Under the pieces are notes generated by a model. That model was not told the origin of the DNA. It saw only the letters and a program-made list of their open reading frames with translations, and made no database searches. From Dysidea avara (taxonomy: Eukaryota > Porifera > Demospongiae > Dictyoceratida > Dysideidae), in assembly GCF_963678975.1 (NCBI RefSeq), contig NC_089275.1, forward strand, positions 37,672,819 through 37,736,818: a stretch of DNA of 64,000 nucleotides, read 5' to 3'. Position numbers and translations under genes: made by a program. The stretch's first letter is position 1, and each line of letters starts with the position of its first letter. This document shows positions 48,056 to 59,623 of the stretch, in pieces.

Positions 48056-48515
48056 TATCGGTGGCCTCTAGTTATTAGTTTCTCCAGGTCTGATTTGTTA
48101 GATATGCAGATATCAATCTTGGTGTAGTAATAACATAGTGATGTGTAAACACTGTATGCATTCACAATGTACAGGAGATAGAACTAGAATTATGTATGTA
48201 TGCAGCAATTAGTCAGTGCATTCAGCATTGGATTGGAATGGTGAGGGTGGCAAAGACTAATTCATCTACTGTATATAGCATGCCAGGTGAAGGAGGAAGC
48301 ATTAGTACAGAACGAACAAAACTATATCATGCAAACAAACAGCACTGCAATAATATTGTCCTTTTGAGCCATGCAGCTGTATATCAACAAGACACTGTTG
48401 GAGGAGAGACACAGGAGATTTGCAATTGAGAGGTACGGTGTTTTAGGGAGAAGCATGTGTGGTTCATTCTGCTATAGTACTATTTTAACAGAAAGGGTGG
48501 AACTCTATATTTATA

Positions 48516-48750
48516 TGTGACCGGACCTGCAAAATAAAGCATGTGGGCACATAAAAATTGTCTACTATTTAAAATGGTGATGTATCATAACTTTTAATTC
48601 CATTATTGTTTGGCCATGAAATTTTCAGCACTTCTTAACAATTTAGTTGGCTTTAAAATAAAACTATCCTATCTCAGTATGGAGATACAAGATGTGATGT
48701 GGCAGAGTGTGTTTGTGCCCACATACCCTATTTTTGCAGGCCCATTCACA
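48516..48750. mobile_element. MITE with TGTGACC-type ends and TATA target duplication
   Basis: The ends are TGTGACCGGACCTGCAAAAT, GCATGTGGGCACA and their inverse TTTGTGCCCACATACCC, TTTTTGCAGGCCCATTCACA. TATA is present on both sides, consistent with a TA or TATA target duplication. Related to 19406-19632. No coding frame. Confidence 0.8.
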
Positions 48751-48903
48751 TATAATTCTCTAACCATTTTCGAGCACTCAGCTCTGAGTTATGGGGAAAC
48801 AAATACATCTATATGCATTGAATATCTTCCATGTTGCCTACACTCTTTCTGCTTTATATGGTCATCAGATATATTTTAGTTGGTAATCACTTAAATAATA
48901 GAT

Positions 48904-50170
48904 GCTAGTAATTGATGGAGAATGTCAAACAGATGGTGGACCTATTGACAATGTAAAGAGTTCAGGAGTCTACACTATTGGTAACTTCTGTGGAGTGAAA
49001 TTTTCCAATAATAGAGTATTGTGATGCTGCATCATTTAAGAGGAGGAGGAGGAGCATGGACTGTTATTCAGAGAAGAAGATATGGAAGCACTGATTTTAA
49101 CAAAAGAGAGTGGATAGAATATGAAAATGTATTTGGTAACTTCAAGGTAAGCTTTGGCTTGGATTGAGGTCAATTCACTGTCTGACCAGTCAAGGATATT
49201 GGGAACTACGTATAGACTATCACAGGGGCTGGGGTGGATGGGATGGCTAGCCACCCACCATGAGTTGAACTACTTTACTTACACATACAAATCAAAGCAT
49301 TAATAGCTAAATTAGCTACTCATACTAATCATATAAAACACTTGTAGTACACATTTTCTGTTATGTTTAGTCACAAATTCTTTGCATATTATTTGTTCAA
49401 CAACATACAGTGGGAAACTAAATTCTTGCATCACCAACACTCCGAGGTTACCCAGTCTTTCATCACTCATAGTGGTGCACAACCATGAATGGATTTGCCT
49501 GAGACAAGGAAAGGTCTTTTTTGCTTCAGTGTTTCCGATGGGTAGTATTGACAATATGCAGAGGAGTTCTCATATATTGGGGAAGAATAGGATCTGCATC
49601 TTCACTCAACAAATGAGTTATAGACTTATCCTTTAAGGTTGCGCAGAATTTACTGCAGTGAGTTTTCCATCTAGCAAGCTCACTATCAAGGTTGTCATCT
49701 GCTTGCAGTAAATGATTCCATTTAGATTTTAAGATGGTACATAACTGACGCTTGTCTTTTGTGGCAATCACAAGTGTTTACAAGTACCAGTGTTTCTTTA
49801 GGTTCAGTACAAGTGAGGTGGCCAGCACAAAATTACATTTATAATTTTCAGTCAAAATCACTTCCAGATTCAATCTCAGGGGGCAATTTTCTCAATTTTC
49901 CTGGGGGAGCATGCCCCCACACCCCCTAGTAATAGCATGCTTTGCACACCAAACCTATTAACACTAACACTTTGATATAGCTAAATCCCCACTTCATTAT
50001 ATGGCAGTGCTCATTGTATAAAAAATTAGCAAAAGCATGAAACTATAAGTCAGCCACCCCCTTTGATTTATTTCTGGATCAGCCCCTGTATCAGTTAGCA
50101 AATGGAACAAGATCTTATTAAGCGATTTGCATTAGGATCAGCTGATGGTAAGTAGTGCTTAATCATATAA
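48904..50170 (+). pseudogene. fibrinogen-domain (FReD) gene copy 4, fragment split by a transposon
   Basis: Homology to gene 3 begins at GTTGATGGAGAATGTCAAAC-like sequence (48912) and lacks the ATG and signal-peptide region. The Cys-rich segment has a deletion (GGTGGACCTATTGACAATGT runs straight into the AAGAGTTCAGG part), small indels disturb the frame near 49010-49050, and the copy is interrupted at 49223 by an 866-bp transposon. It resumes at 50089 (TATCAGTTAGCAAATGG) and fades out near 50170, so the C-terminal half is missing. Sequence before it (TCTGCTTTATATGGTCATCA) matches the region upstream of gene 3. It therefore arose by duplication of gene 3 or a close relative and cannot make a product. 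Confidence 0.85.
49223..50088 (-). mobile_element. hAT-type DNA transposon, shortened, inside FReD copy 4
   Basis: The ends are CAGGGGCTG and the inverse CAGCCCCTG, and the 5-base TATCA is duplicated at 49218-49222 and 50089-50093; gene 3 has the empty site (GACTATCAGTTAGC). Minus-strand frames encode part of a transposase: LPIGNTEAKKTFPCLRQ and TTMSDERLGNLGVLVM (49554-49312), matching the C-terminal dimerisation region of hAT transposases, and KWNHLLQADDNLDSELARWK (49771-49526). At 866 bp it is much shorter than a full hAT element and its frame is interrupted, so it is not autonomous. A 5-base duplication is shorter than the usual 8 bases of hAT, which is an oddity. Confidence 0.85.
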
Positions 50171-50361
50171 TATAAATAATACAATTTAAAGTCTGTGATA
50201 TCACAATGATAACAATAAACTGTATAAATGATAGTCATAACTCATAACATAAATATATAGTCATTAACAAAGGATTAAAAAGAGTCATAAACATTTTTGT
50301 ACCTGCTATATATGACTTGTGTACAGTACTAAAGTTATAATCACTCAGCTATTATTAAATG

Positions 50362-53300
50362 CTAATCCTTAGTTCTCTTGACATGTTTTACTGTCACTGT
50401 TAGTATCTGCAATAGCCATGCAATTTGTATAATAGTAAATGTAATACTGAACAAGTGACATTTAATCATCATTGTTGTGATAACTCTGACTGGTCCTAGT
50501 CCATACTGTATCCCATAGTAGACATATAGTGACGGCAACATTGATACTCTGTATATGAAACTCAATATGGCACATGCTCCAAAAACTGTGTACCAAGTAG
50601 ACGATGTCTTGTGAAGCTACAGAAAGGGAAGACAAAATGCAGAGATGAAAAGGGAAGATAAAATACTGAGATCTTAAGTTTCACTGATCTCCAGTGGTGA
50701 CCTGAAAGCGTATCTGTATCTAACAGCTGTTAGTCACCAATATGACACAATACATGGTATAGTACATTTTCTCATAGTCCTTAAGAACATGTAATGCAAT
50801 TACAGAAGTTATATCTTTGGATTTTAACTGTAGGATATATACGCAACATAACCTTCTGTCTGCATACATTAACGACAGAATATTTGATACAGCACAGTCA
50901 AAATGTGATAACTAAACACCAGATATGGAGTATAGAATTAGACTTGAAGGCTTGAAAGTGTACGTAATATGAATGGAACATCTAAAATCTGCAACTAGTA
51001 TATTACAGCCAATGAAAGTGTTAAAAACGGACCAAGGATTTCCCAGTGATAGCGGAAATGTGACAAGAAGTTACACAAGTTATGAAACTATTGAAAAGTA
51101 ATCAAATTTTCTATACACTTCAGCCCAGTTTTTGGGCAACTGGTTACATATTAGGCTTGGACATCAATTGCACAATACATGCACATACCAGATTTAAGAT
51201 GTAGGTAAATGAGACGAATGGAGCACTGATCTCAGTGAGACATAAACATCCAAATGGCATATGACCAAGTCCCTTCTTCACAGTGTAACTCTGCACATAA
51301 AAAGGGAACATCATTGAATTATATGAGTATGTAGATCGAAATTACACATGTGGCATGTATCTCATCTGTACAAATTTCAATAGAACTAAAGTGAACCTTT
51401 GGACTACCAATGGTACCAAAAGAATAGCCCAAATAATGAGGTATTAGAGCACTTTGACTGTGTTTGGACCTAATAGATGTAGTCACTATAATGTGCTGGA
51501 TTAAAAAGAGGTGGTTGCTAAGTGAGATACCACTGTAACACAGTTTCCAGCACATGTTCACTCTATTAGAGCACTAAACATAATTATGTCACAGCTACTA
51601 TGTATTGGCCTAGTGTCAAAACCAATCGATGCTCAATGGCTGCATAGTCTACTTCTCTTTGCTAACCCAAGGGTGAACAGCTACTTCCTTAGAACAAAGA
51701 GCTGTGGTACATAATCAAGGGTGGTGTTTACGCTGCTAGTAGAACACACATTGAAAACAAAATGTGACCCAGTCTGACAAAACCGGTTTTATCGCCCATG
51801 TCAGCAGATTTGATTTTTCATCCAGGACACAAAGCTACATGAATAAACTATCTAATTCCACAATAAAAATCAGCTAGACTTGAGTGGTCTGGTTTTACTG
51901 GCTGCTTTTCCCAAGCCCAGTGGCAATCTGTACATGCGGTGTGGGGCCTTAATGGAGTTTTGGTTAGCCTGGGGATAACTGTATGTGGCTGTACAGCTCT
52001 GTGGTGTTGAATAAGTACCTCTGCTGTGAATTTCCTTTCATTTTAGCCAATTTTGAGACCTCAATGGTCCAAAATTTGGCCTACTTCATCCCTAAGCCTT
52101 CCTTTTCAATTTTTGAACACCATCTTGCCCGCCTTCCAGCCTCCCCCCCCCCCCCCTCCCACCTCCCACCCATTTTGCAGCTCACCTGATACAGTCAACA
52201 TTGGTTTAAAATCTATCTAAAATGGCGGGAAACTTAGTTGTTGGCTACTTGCACAGTGGACACTGTGGAAGATAAGCCATTGGTATAAAATGTGTGAAAA
52301 TTTGGTACACATAGCTTCAACCATTGGCGAGCTACAACACAATAAATACTTAATACCAGCATTTCTTGATACTTTTAAATAGGCGATAAGCCCAGTTTTC
52401 CCAGACTGGATCACAAATATTTCAATCCATCAGACATGCTTGGTGTTCATTGAGAGGTTCAGACAATTGAGATTCAGGCAAGCAACAATCCACTGTACTA
52501 AAAAAGCAGTTACTACGTACATATGTGACTAAGTGAAATATGGTATGTAATTAGTTGTGTGACAAAATTTATTGAAATGGAAGGAAATTGTAAGCAAATT
52601 ATATTGTCTGATATCCAGAAATCCTATAAGATTATGCAGTGTATTAGATTACTTACTTTTTGGTCTACCTAATGGACAGCTATAAAGCAAAAAATATTGT
52701 GCTTTGGAGAGGGGCATGGAGCTATGCAGGTATGGATATAGGATTTTTTTGTCAATACACAGTGTAATGTGCCAGCTTTCTTGGCCCTTTGAATCATAAA
52801 CTGTCATTACTATATACGTAGTACTGTAATAAGTTTGATGGTTCACTATTTCCAATACCACTCCAATTTGTGATTATACATTTCTGGCACTGTAAAATCC
52901 AGCTGCAGGAATTCAGCAACAAAATTAATGTAATGACTGTTCAATTTATGGTTTAACATTGACTGTGTATATTGATCTTCATGTAACTGCAAGCTGCATA
53001 TTCACCACATTTAATGTTCTGAAATTTGGCTTTTAATAAGCAAGCACAGACATTATGCCATGTATATATTTCTGAAATTTCATATTCTCCTGAGGGAGAT
53101 GATATGGACTAGAAACATAATTGTGACATGCTAAGCGAAAACCCGATTAGTTTGTTTTTGAGATAAATGCCATTGAAATATATCATTGGGTAAAACGCAT
53201 GTTATAAAAATAGTTTTACACTCATTTTAATTGCTTCGGTAATAAGTGAAAGAATACATGGATTAAAATATCTAATACATCAATGAAACTTTAACAGCCT

Positions 53301-56300
53301 ATTGTTTTTCCCCTCTGGACAACAAAGAAGTCGTAAAATGAAGTTCAAGAAAAATGCAAACAAGTCAGGTTTTCAATCAGCGAGTCACAATTACCAACTG
53401 GAGTGGTCATATACTGGTACCAATAGTCATACCAGCATTGATATAAGCTTTTGCTCAAGTACAAAACTGTACATACAGCATGTAAAAAGTACATCATTGT
53501 CACTTACATACACTACTGGGATTAGTAAGAACACAAATATGTGATGAATGATAAAGAATGACTTCATAGTAAACAGTTTTATCACTAGGTTCATCAGTGG
53601 TAGCTGCTTGGATTTGATTTTCAAATATGACACATCACACATAGCATAAATATCGTAGATGAAATACCATGATAAGATTGGTATCCACATTTCCAATAAG
53701 TTAGACCTAATAGAATAATATACAAACACTGATAAAATCCTCAGTACTCATGTACAATCTCACACATCCAAATACTAAAGTTAATTACAAGTTTGGGTAG
53801 AAACAAGATGTGTCTAGTTCCAGGAATTTGGCAATGAAATGATATTTCCTTATTACTTGTAGGTAGTTGTTTGTTAACCAGACTTTAGCTTTAAGTGACT
53901 GTCTCAATAAAGACCCACATAATTGCATTTCTTTTATTACCTCAGTAGATACTACAGCATCCAAGGAATGGTTTCATCTTAATGAAATCATAACACTAGA
54001 CAGTGGGAGTGAAGAGCAAAGAAATCAATGAGCACAAAAATAAATTATGGCATTTAATTTGTGCCTAAATTATGTGCACAATACTCTATAGAAATAGAGT
54101 TTGGCTTAAAGTGTTCACAGTTTTTCACATGCAAGTGGGAAGGTGTTTCAAAGGAAATATTAATCAGTGGTGTAGCTACCATTGAGGCAACCGGGGCAGC
54201 TGCCTTGGTAAAAATGCTCAACAACAGGCTGAACAGGCCTGAGTTTTGGCACCCCAGATTTTCTACTCAAATGATATTAAACAGCATTACTGTACCACAC
54301 ATAATAGAATCTATGGCTGTAGTACTAAGCAGGGCTAGAACAGTGTCGAACCACTTTACAGCTACTTGAATTTGTAAAAAGATTAAGATACTCTAAAAGT
54401 AATGGAAGGTGAGGTGTCTGAAAAGTTAATTATCTCACACCACGAGTGCCCACGCCCACCACTAATCGCAAAGTGCAGTTGGGACAAGCTGTAGAGGAAG
54501 AATATTGAGTTGTGTATTACTATAAGGTCATTTAGCAGCAGCTACATCTTGTTTTGTGTTTTCTTCAGCTGGACAAGGCCACGCCCACCACTAATTGCAA
54601 AGTGCAGTTGAGACAAGGTGTAGAGGAAGAATATTCCTGAATTGTGTACTACTGTAAGGTCTTTAGCACCAGCTTTGTGTTTCTCCAGCTGCTATATCTT
54701 GTTAAATGGACAAACAATGGTGTCGACGTGAGAAATTCCATTTGCCAAAGGGAAACAAAACAAAAAACTGAATTAAGCGACAGTACACTCATAATTATGC
54801 CACCTACGCAATAGTAGCTATAGCACCATAAAATATTCATCAAACCTTCGAATGTTGCATTCATACCTTTGAAGCATAAAATCGACATTCATTAATGCAC
54901 TACTATTATTATACTCTTTTATAAAGAGTCAGTATATAATTAAATACTCTAATAGAGCAATCATCAAATGCTTACAAAACATGAACATTTATCGCACATT
55001 TGATACAAGCATAACAGAAAAGTGAAAATTTTTTATAATTCTATGCAGAATTTATGACTACAGAATACACGTACAGTACACATGACAATCAATTACTCAC
55101 TTGGCATACAGAATATCATGGTGAGTATCTGCTATCACAGAAATTCCAATACTGATACTAACTAATCCAAAAATAGTTGAAACCAACCTAGGACAGATTA
55201 AAAAGTCGTGTTATCAGAGTTCAAAACAAGGAGAAATTATATCCCAGACAAAATGGCCAATTAAAATATATTTGATAGGCAATTGGAGGGCTATAAGACA
55301 TAAAGTTGTACAGTAGACCTGACCCTTGTTTATCCAAAATCAGAAATGACTGTTTTATTACAGTATTTTGTGTATAGGTGTATGTTCTATTAGAGCATTT
55401 CAACAAAACTTTGTATATAAATGCATGAACTTCAGTTATCCAAACAATTCACTTATTTGAACACTTCAAAAGGGTTTGGATAACTGAGGATTCACTGTAC
55501 TGCTTTAGTGTGTTGGTATTTATGTCATGAAGAAGCAGGCATCACACAAGCAGTGCTAAGAAAATAGCATGGTATGCTACATTTATAAAGTGGGTATAAT
55601 ATTGTTTAGAAGGACATTACAATGTATAAGGTCTGTAGAGAATGGAATAAAAGTGATGATAAAACTTGGCCCCATACCATTCTACCCTAGAAGACTTGTA
55701 CTTAGCAAAGCAAGGTGTGCTTCACCCTCAATTGATAATTGAGGTAAACATGAGGGGCAATGCTCTAACCTATGCATGCACATCGAGTTGATCCTTCAAC
55801 AAAATAAAGACTTTTTCTCAAAACAAAAGGTCACAACACAACAACAGCTATCATAACACAAAGAACTACAATTGGATTGGCACAAATGGTCTTCTGTATC
55901 AATTGGTCAACAGCATTACATTCGGTATTGGGATTGTTGATAGACCCAGGACCCATTTTTGTCACACTATAAGCAATATATTGGAGACTTCTAGTTCTAA
56001 TATTGACACTTTGATGGAGTATTAGCACATGATTTTGCTGTGTTACTTGGTCAGAAAATGGACTATGACCGATGTTGTATTGTACTGTGGTAATACTTTA
56101 TGTAGCTTGTAGCAATCGCAAGCTATACAGACTCTATGGATATCAAGAAAGTATCAGATGTTGTCATTGCCATAATAGCTTAGTGTACACAGTACCAAGT
56201 TCCATTGTAATTTACATGTACCGTACATTTGACCAATTATACACCAATAGCACCAAACGTCAAAATCAATTTCAAGCCGGACACATTCGATTGTGAGTTT

Positions 56301-56741
56301 ATTGTTTTCATTGATGGTATCATGGTAGTCACCCAGTGATCTTTTCTACCGGATTCTGGAGATTACATTTAGTCTCATCAACACCAAGAGATCACTGTCA
56401 GCAAATCCCTACGTGACACTCCTTTAGGAATTCCACTGCTTGGACGACTGCGACTGAACGGTTTGGGCACTAGGTAAGCTCTCGCCGGTATATCTGAGCT
56501 ACAAGATTATGACTTTAAATACTAGTCAGAAAGCTTCTACCTTGTCATTTGTGACCATAACATTATATTAAACGGGCGAGGTCACGTACCTTTTCGCTAT
56601 TTCAGCCACTACGGCTTTGTTCGTTTTCAAGGCTATGCCTTCATCACCAGACAAAATTGTAGGTACGATTGTGTTCTTCAGTAGATAATATAGAATATGA
56701 TGAGCCACCACTCCAGCGAAGAAACGGCCGACTATACCCAT
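50362..56741 (-). CDS. TLC-domain multi-pass membrane protein (TLCD4/TMEM56-like), five exons
   Basis: Exons 56741-56590, 55187-55101, 53706-53508, 51290-51189 and 50616-50362. All introns are GT-AG and all joins stay in frame, giving 264 residues, about the length of vertebrate TLCD4 (263, from memory). It starts MGIVGRFFAGVVAHHILYYL. Exon 2 is a membrane helix (STIFGLVSISIGISVIAD). Exon 3 has WYFIYDIYAMCDVSYLKI and the TLC hallmark His pair (FFIIHHIFVFLLIPVVY). Exon 4 reads GLGHMPFGCLCLTEISAPFV, the E.S.PF motif of the family. Exon 5 gives LHKTSSTWYTVFGACAILSF and two more helices, ending KHVKRTKD with basic residues. TLC proteins sit in the endoplasmic reticulum or plasma membrane; ceramide synthases and lipid-composition regulators belong to the family, but the substrate here is unknown. 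Introns hold MITEs at 51763 and 55311 and a tandem duplication at 54451. Exons 3 and 4 are duplicated at 46.3-48.1 kb. Confidence 0.9.
50940..53715. repeat. segmental duplication, right copy (contains the intact TLC exons)
   Basis: Counterpart of 46080-48060, same orientation. It is longer because of the 653-bp MITE at 51763-52415 and other insertions. The TLC exons are intact here, so this is likely the parent copy. Confidence 0.7.
51763..52415. mobile_element. MITE or short DNA transposon with TGTGACCCAGTCTG ends, in TLC intron 3
   Basis: The left end TGTGACCCAGTCTGACAAAA, CCGGTTTTATCGCC is mirrored by GGCGATAAGCCCAG, TTTTCCCAGACTGGATCACA. The total is 653 bp. The interior contains a run of about 15 C (52143-52158) and no long frame. 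It is absent from the duplicated segment at 46-48 kb, so it inserted after the duplication or was lost there. Confidence 0.75.
54451..54700. repeat. two-copy tandem repeat, period about 129 bp, in TLC intron 2
   Basis: CACGCCCACCACTAAT..GCAAAGTGCAGTTG and GTAGAGGAAGAATATT occur at 54451 and again at 54580, followed in both by TACTATAAGGTC/TACTGTAAGGTC and a TTTAGCA segment. The copies have diverged by several small indels. The GCC-CACGCCC-ACC words give a locally higher G+C content. Confidence 0.75.
54955..55000. repeat. solo ACTCTAATAGAGCAATCA box
   Basis: A lone copy of the box found in pairs inside the pogo-like MITEs. No MITE ends flank it within 200 bases. Similar solos lie near 21407, 22420, 27010, 47570 and 51560. 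Confidence 0.5.
55311..55497. mobile_element. pogo/Tigger-like MITE in TLC intron 1, with TA target duplication
   Basis: It begins CAGTAGACCTGACCCTTG, TTTATCC and ends GGATAACTGAGGATTCACTG, with TA directly on both sides. The interior carries ATGACTGTTTTATTACAGTA and GTTCTATTAGAGCATTTCAA, the family's paired boxes. The interior is close to the copy at 11379. Confidence 0.8.
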
Positions 56742-56907
56742 TTTAGGAAATTAAACTGATTAATTTCGATTCGTCAAATGACACAATTTAGTTAATTAAA
56801 CCCAAAGCTCCGGAAATGCGTGACCAGTGTATATGTACAGCACATAATGAAAGTAGTCACAGACATTTCTTTCAGTTTCGTTCAACGTGTAGCAGTGTCA
56901 GTGTCAT
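56742..56907. promoter_or_regulatory. probable promoter region of the TLC gene
   Basis: The 166 bases upstream of the TLC start codon. A plus-strand ATG at 56908 (MVFLWSYHSLWLYNHQ) followed by GTACGT could be the first exon of a divergent gene, which would make this a shared promoter, but I could not find following exons. Core elements are not evident. Confidence 0.35.
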
Positions 56908-58089
56908 GGTATTCCTTTGGAGCTATCATTCACTTTGGTTATATAATCACCAGAAGTACGTAGCTACTTAACACAATTAAGCTAAGCAGCACTTTGTCCT
57001 CAACTTTGAAGCTTGACTGTACGTTCTCACAAGGCTTCTTCAAGTGTCAGGCATCACAGTGGTGGAACCACTTCCCTTCCCACTTTAATGACCACATTGT
57101 TAATGGACAATATAAGCAGTTTATTGTGTGTCTGTTAAACAAATTGGTTTTCCATTTTGTAGTGTGCATGTGTCACGTGTGTGCTTTTATAAGCTGGTAA
57201 TCTTCAGTTTTTTGTGTTTTAGTAGTAGTTCAGTGTGAATAGCTATGTGTTGTTAAACTGCATTTTATACTATGTTATAAATAGACCTGGTGTGATTACT
57301 GCATGTAGACTAGCTACATAGGAAAATGGTAACTGCAATGAATGGGAGTATCAAATAATTTTAAACAGGGCACAAATCAGGAACAAGTGGTGGGTCTGTT
57401 TCAGAGTACCCTCCAGAAGTAATATGAAGTTGTTTGGGATCCCAGACAGAAAATGATACATACACAAAATACACCATTTGGCAGTAATTAACCTATACTA
57501 TACAGATCATCATGGCACGACCCTAGTTTCGTGCCACAGAAAAGTTTATTCTGATTACTGATAGGTTTGTTTGTTAGTACTTTCAAGCAAGTATAGTCTT
57601 TCAAAGAGTGACTCTTATGATAATAGATTGTTCACCCTTAGCAACATAAGTGTAATTGTATTTTTCAGGTTTTTTGCGTATTGTCGCAATTCGAGGTTTA
57701 TGCACATATGTGTGATAACCAGTTGGATAATAGAATAAGGTTTCATTAGTTTGGTTTGTCGTATATACATTATCTTTATCTACTGAACACAGTAAACCTT
57801 TTCACAGTTGTTTAGAGTTGTCGTTTTGCCACCTTAAAATGTGGACACTATTGGAACAGAATCTCTATGCTATGTGTAGTTTATATTGGTATTGGTATAT
57901 CATCAATTAAATTTAGTCTGTGACATGTAGATTAGCATGTGATCATGGCTGGAAAGAGGAAAAAGAAAGGTCAAGGGTCAAGAAGTTAAGCTCGTATTGG
58001 GCCCAAAAAGAAATACTGAAGTGTGCATGAGGTAACAATATATGTGAACTCAGTTAAAACTATTAGGTTAATGCACTGTGTCTTGCCAA
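56908..58089. other. intergenic stretch, possible small exons
   Basis: A short plus-strand frame from 56908 ends at a consensus-like donor. A second open stretch (about 57000-57200, WNHFPSHFNDHIVNGQ) shows no family resemblance. Near 57945 a plus-strand ATG opens MAGKRKKKGQGSRS and then stops; it may be the eroded 5' end of the transposon relic that follows. Confidence 0.3.
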
Positions 58090-58388
58090 ATCAGTGTTAT
58101 TATATATTGTTATATATAGGGCTCACTTGAATCACAGCATCAACTGCTGGATGCCACTATGCTACCTGACCAATGGCATTTTAGCTACACAATACACTGC
58201 AGTGTTATCAAGTGATGCATCGGAATTCATGTCCTCTACCATCAAAGATCTTGACTATAGAATAAGATTTGAGCTGGGAGGTGCATGTAGAAAACCACTG
58301 TATTCCAGCTGACAGTCTTGAGTTGCTTTCCAGTGAAATTGACATCAACAAAATTCATGCAACTGATTCATGTGGTCAACAGTGGTAA

Positions 58389-58426
58389 TGTGTGTGTGTG
58401 TGGGGGGGGGGGGGGGGGGGGGGGGG
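58389..58426 (+). repeat. TG then poly-G tract
   Basis: About six TG units followed by 25 consecutive G, lying inside the transposon relic. The exact length of such a run is unreliable in any assembly, and it can form a G-quadruplex. Confidence 0.9.
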
Positions 58427-59321
58427 ATTATGATGAGCAATTTATCAGGCTTGCTCACTCTAAGAAGAGAAATTTCTATTCCACAAATAACAAACTAGTA
58501 GCAGTGTTGGAAGAATCATTTTGCTTTACAGTGGAAAGACTTGAGACATGTTGCACAGTTTGGCATGTGAAGTGTGAGACTCTACTTGTGAAGGATAAAA
58601 TAACACTTACTATGTACATCAGTTACCGCAACACATTACGTACTCTAGTGTCTAAAGCACCACAGAGACCTAGAATTACAGTATCACTATACACTAACAC
58701 ACACTGGTTGTGAACCCCTCAAAGACCAGCACAAATAATCTCTTCAAAAAGCTATTCGAAACAAGAATAGGCAGCTGAAGTGTCTAAGAACTAAGGTGTA
58801 ACTAAGGGGATTCAATACCACTTGATGAAGAACCATCTAGTGACATCCAAAAAGTGATTTTTCAGCATATAGGATGATTTCAGATGTATTTTCTGGGATC
58901 AACAGGTATGATTGCATTATTGTACTGAGGTAGTCATGCATGTGTGGTCTTGTTCGATGTAGGTAACAGCCTGTAAGGCAAACAAGACAGGAGTTAGATG
59001 GCACCCACTTTTTGTACATTGGTGTTTAAATATCATGCTGGTCTCCAGAAAAAAATGTATTATATCATTTAGTGTTTATCCAGTTACCATCCAAACACAC
59101 TCTACATGATTATACCCACTGGTTGAAGCTCAAGCATTGACTTAATGCTGATGTTGTCAACTATCTTAGGGAAGAAATCAAGATAGATACATTGCCAGAC
59201 TGGAAAAGTAACTATAGCAATATTTCTGTATACATGCATACAGACAAAACACATACACACTCGTAAATATTAAAATTTTAATATATTTATAACAACATTG
59301 TTGCACCTTGTTACTGGAGAT

Positions 59322-59623
59322 TATAGTTGTGTTCACCTGAGACCCTGCCAACAACAGTAATACCAGAGAAGTGGACATATGTTCACTCCAAGTGGTTTTG
59401 TACTGGAACAAGCATGTTTTCATGTTGTAAACTTGTTTGCGCACTTGGGATATTTTTAAAGCAACACAACACAATTATTCTTGAAGGTACCAAAACACTT
59501 TTTTGACTATTATTTCTGGTGTTTAATGGGCTTCACGGCACTAATAAATGTTTGGGCAGCTGGTACATGTAATAAGAGTTATTAACAAAAACCAAGGGCT
59601 CGGGTGAATGCAAACCGACTATA
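59322..59623. mobile_element. MITE with TATAGTCGG ends, copy 2, inside the P-type relic
   Basis: The right end GGTGAATGCAAACCGACTATA and the interior AAATGTTTGGGCAGCTG and AATAAGAGTTATTA match 19966-20263; the left end TATAGTTGTGTTCACCTGAG is more diverged. Its position between two transposase pieces shows it inserted after, or during decay of, the P-type element. Confidence 0.7.

Larger units (their letters stand above)
46080..48060. repeat. segmental duplication, left copy
   Basis: Blocks in the same order and orientation match 50940-53715: AATCTGCAAC..AGCCAATGA at 46130 and 50990; CCAGATTTAAGATGTAGGTA at 46343 and 51190; ATTTATTGAAATGGAAGG at 47325 and 52565; and the TLC exon 3 sequence at 47.9 and 53.6 kb. 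Intervening lengths differ because elements such as the 51763-52415 MITE are present in only one copy. It contains decayed TLC exons. Confidence 0.75.

Noticed and set aside
54061-54369. Plus-strand frame of 102 codons in TLC intron 2
   Set aside because: It includes GTGGTGTAGCTACC, ATTGAGGCAACCGGGGCAGC-like wording that looks like the end of an old DNA element, has no domain character, and lies inside an intron of the opposite strand.
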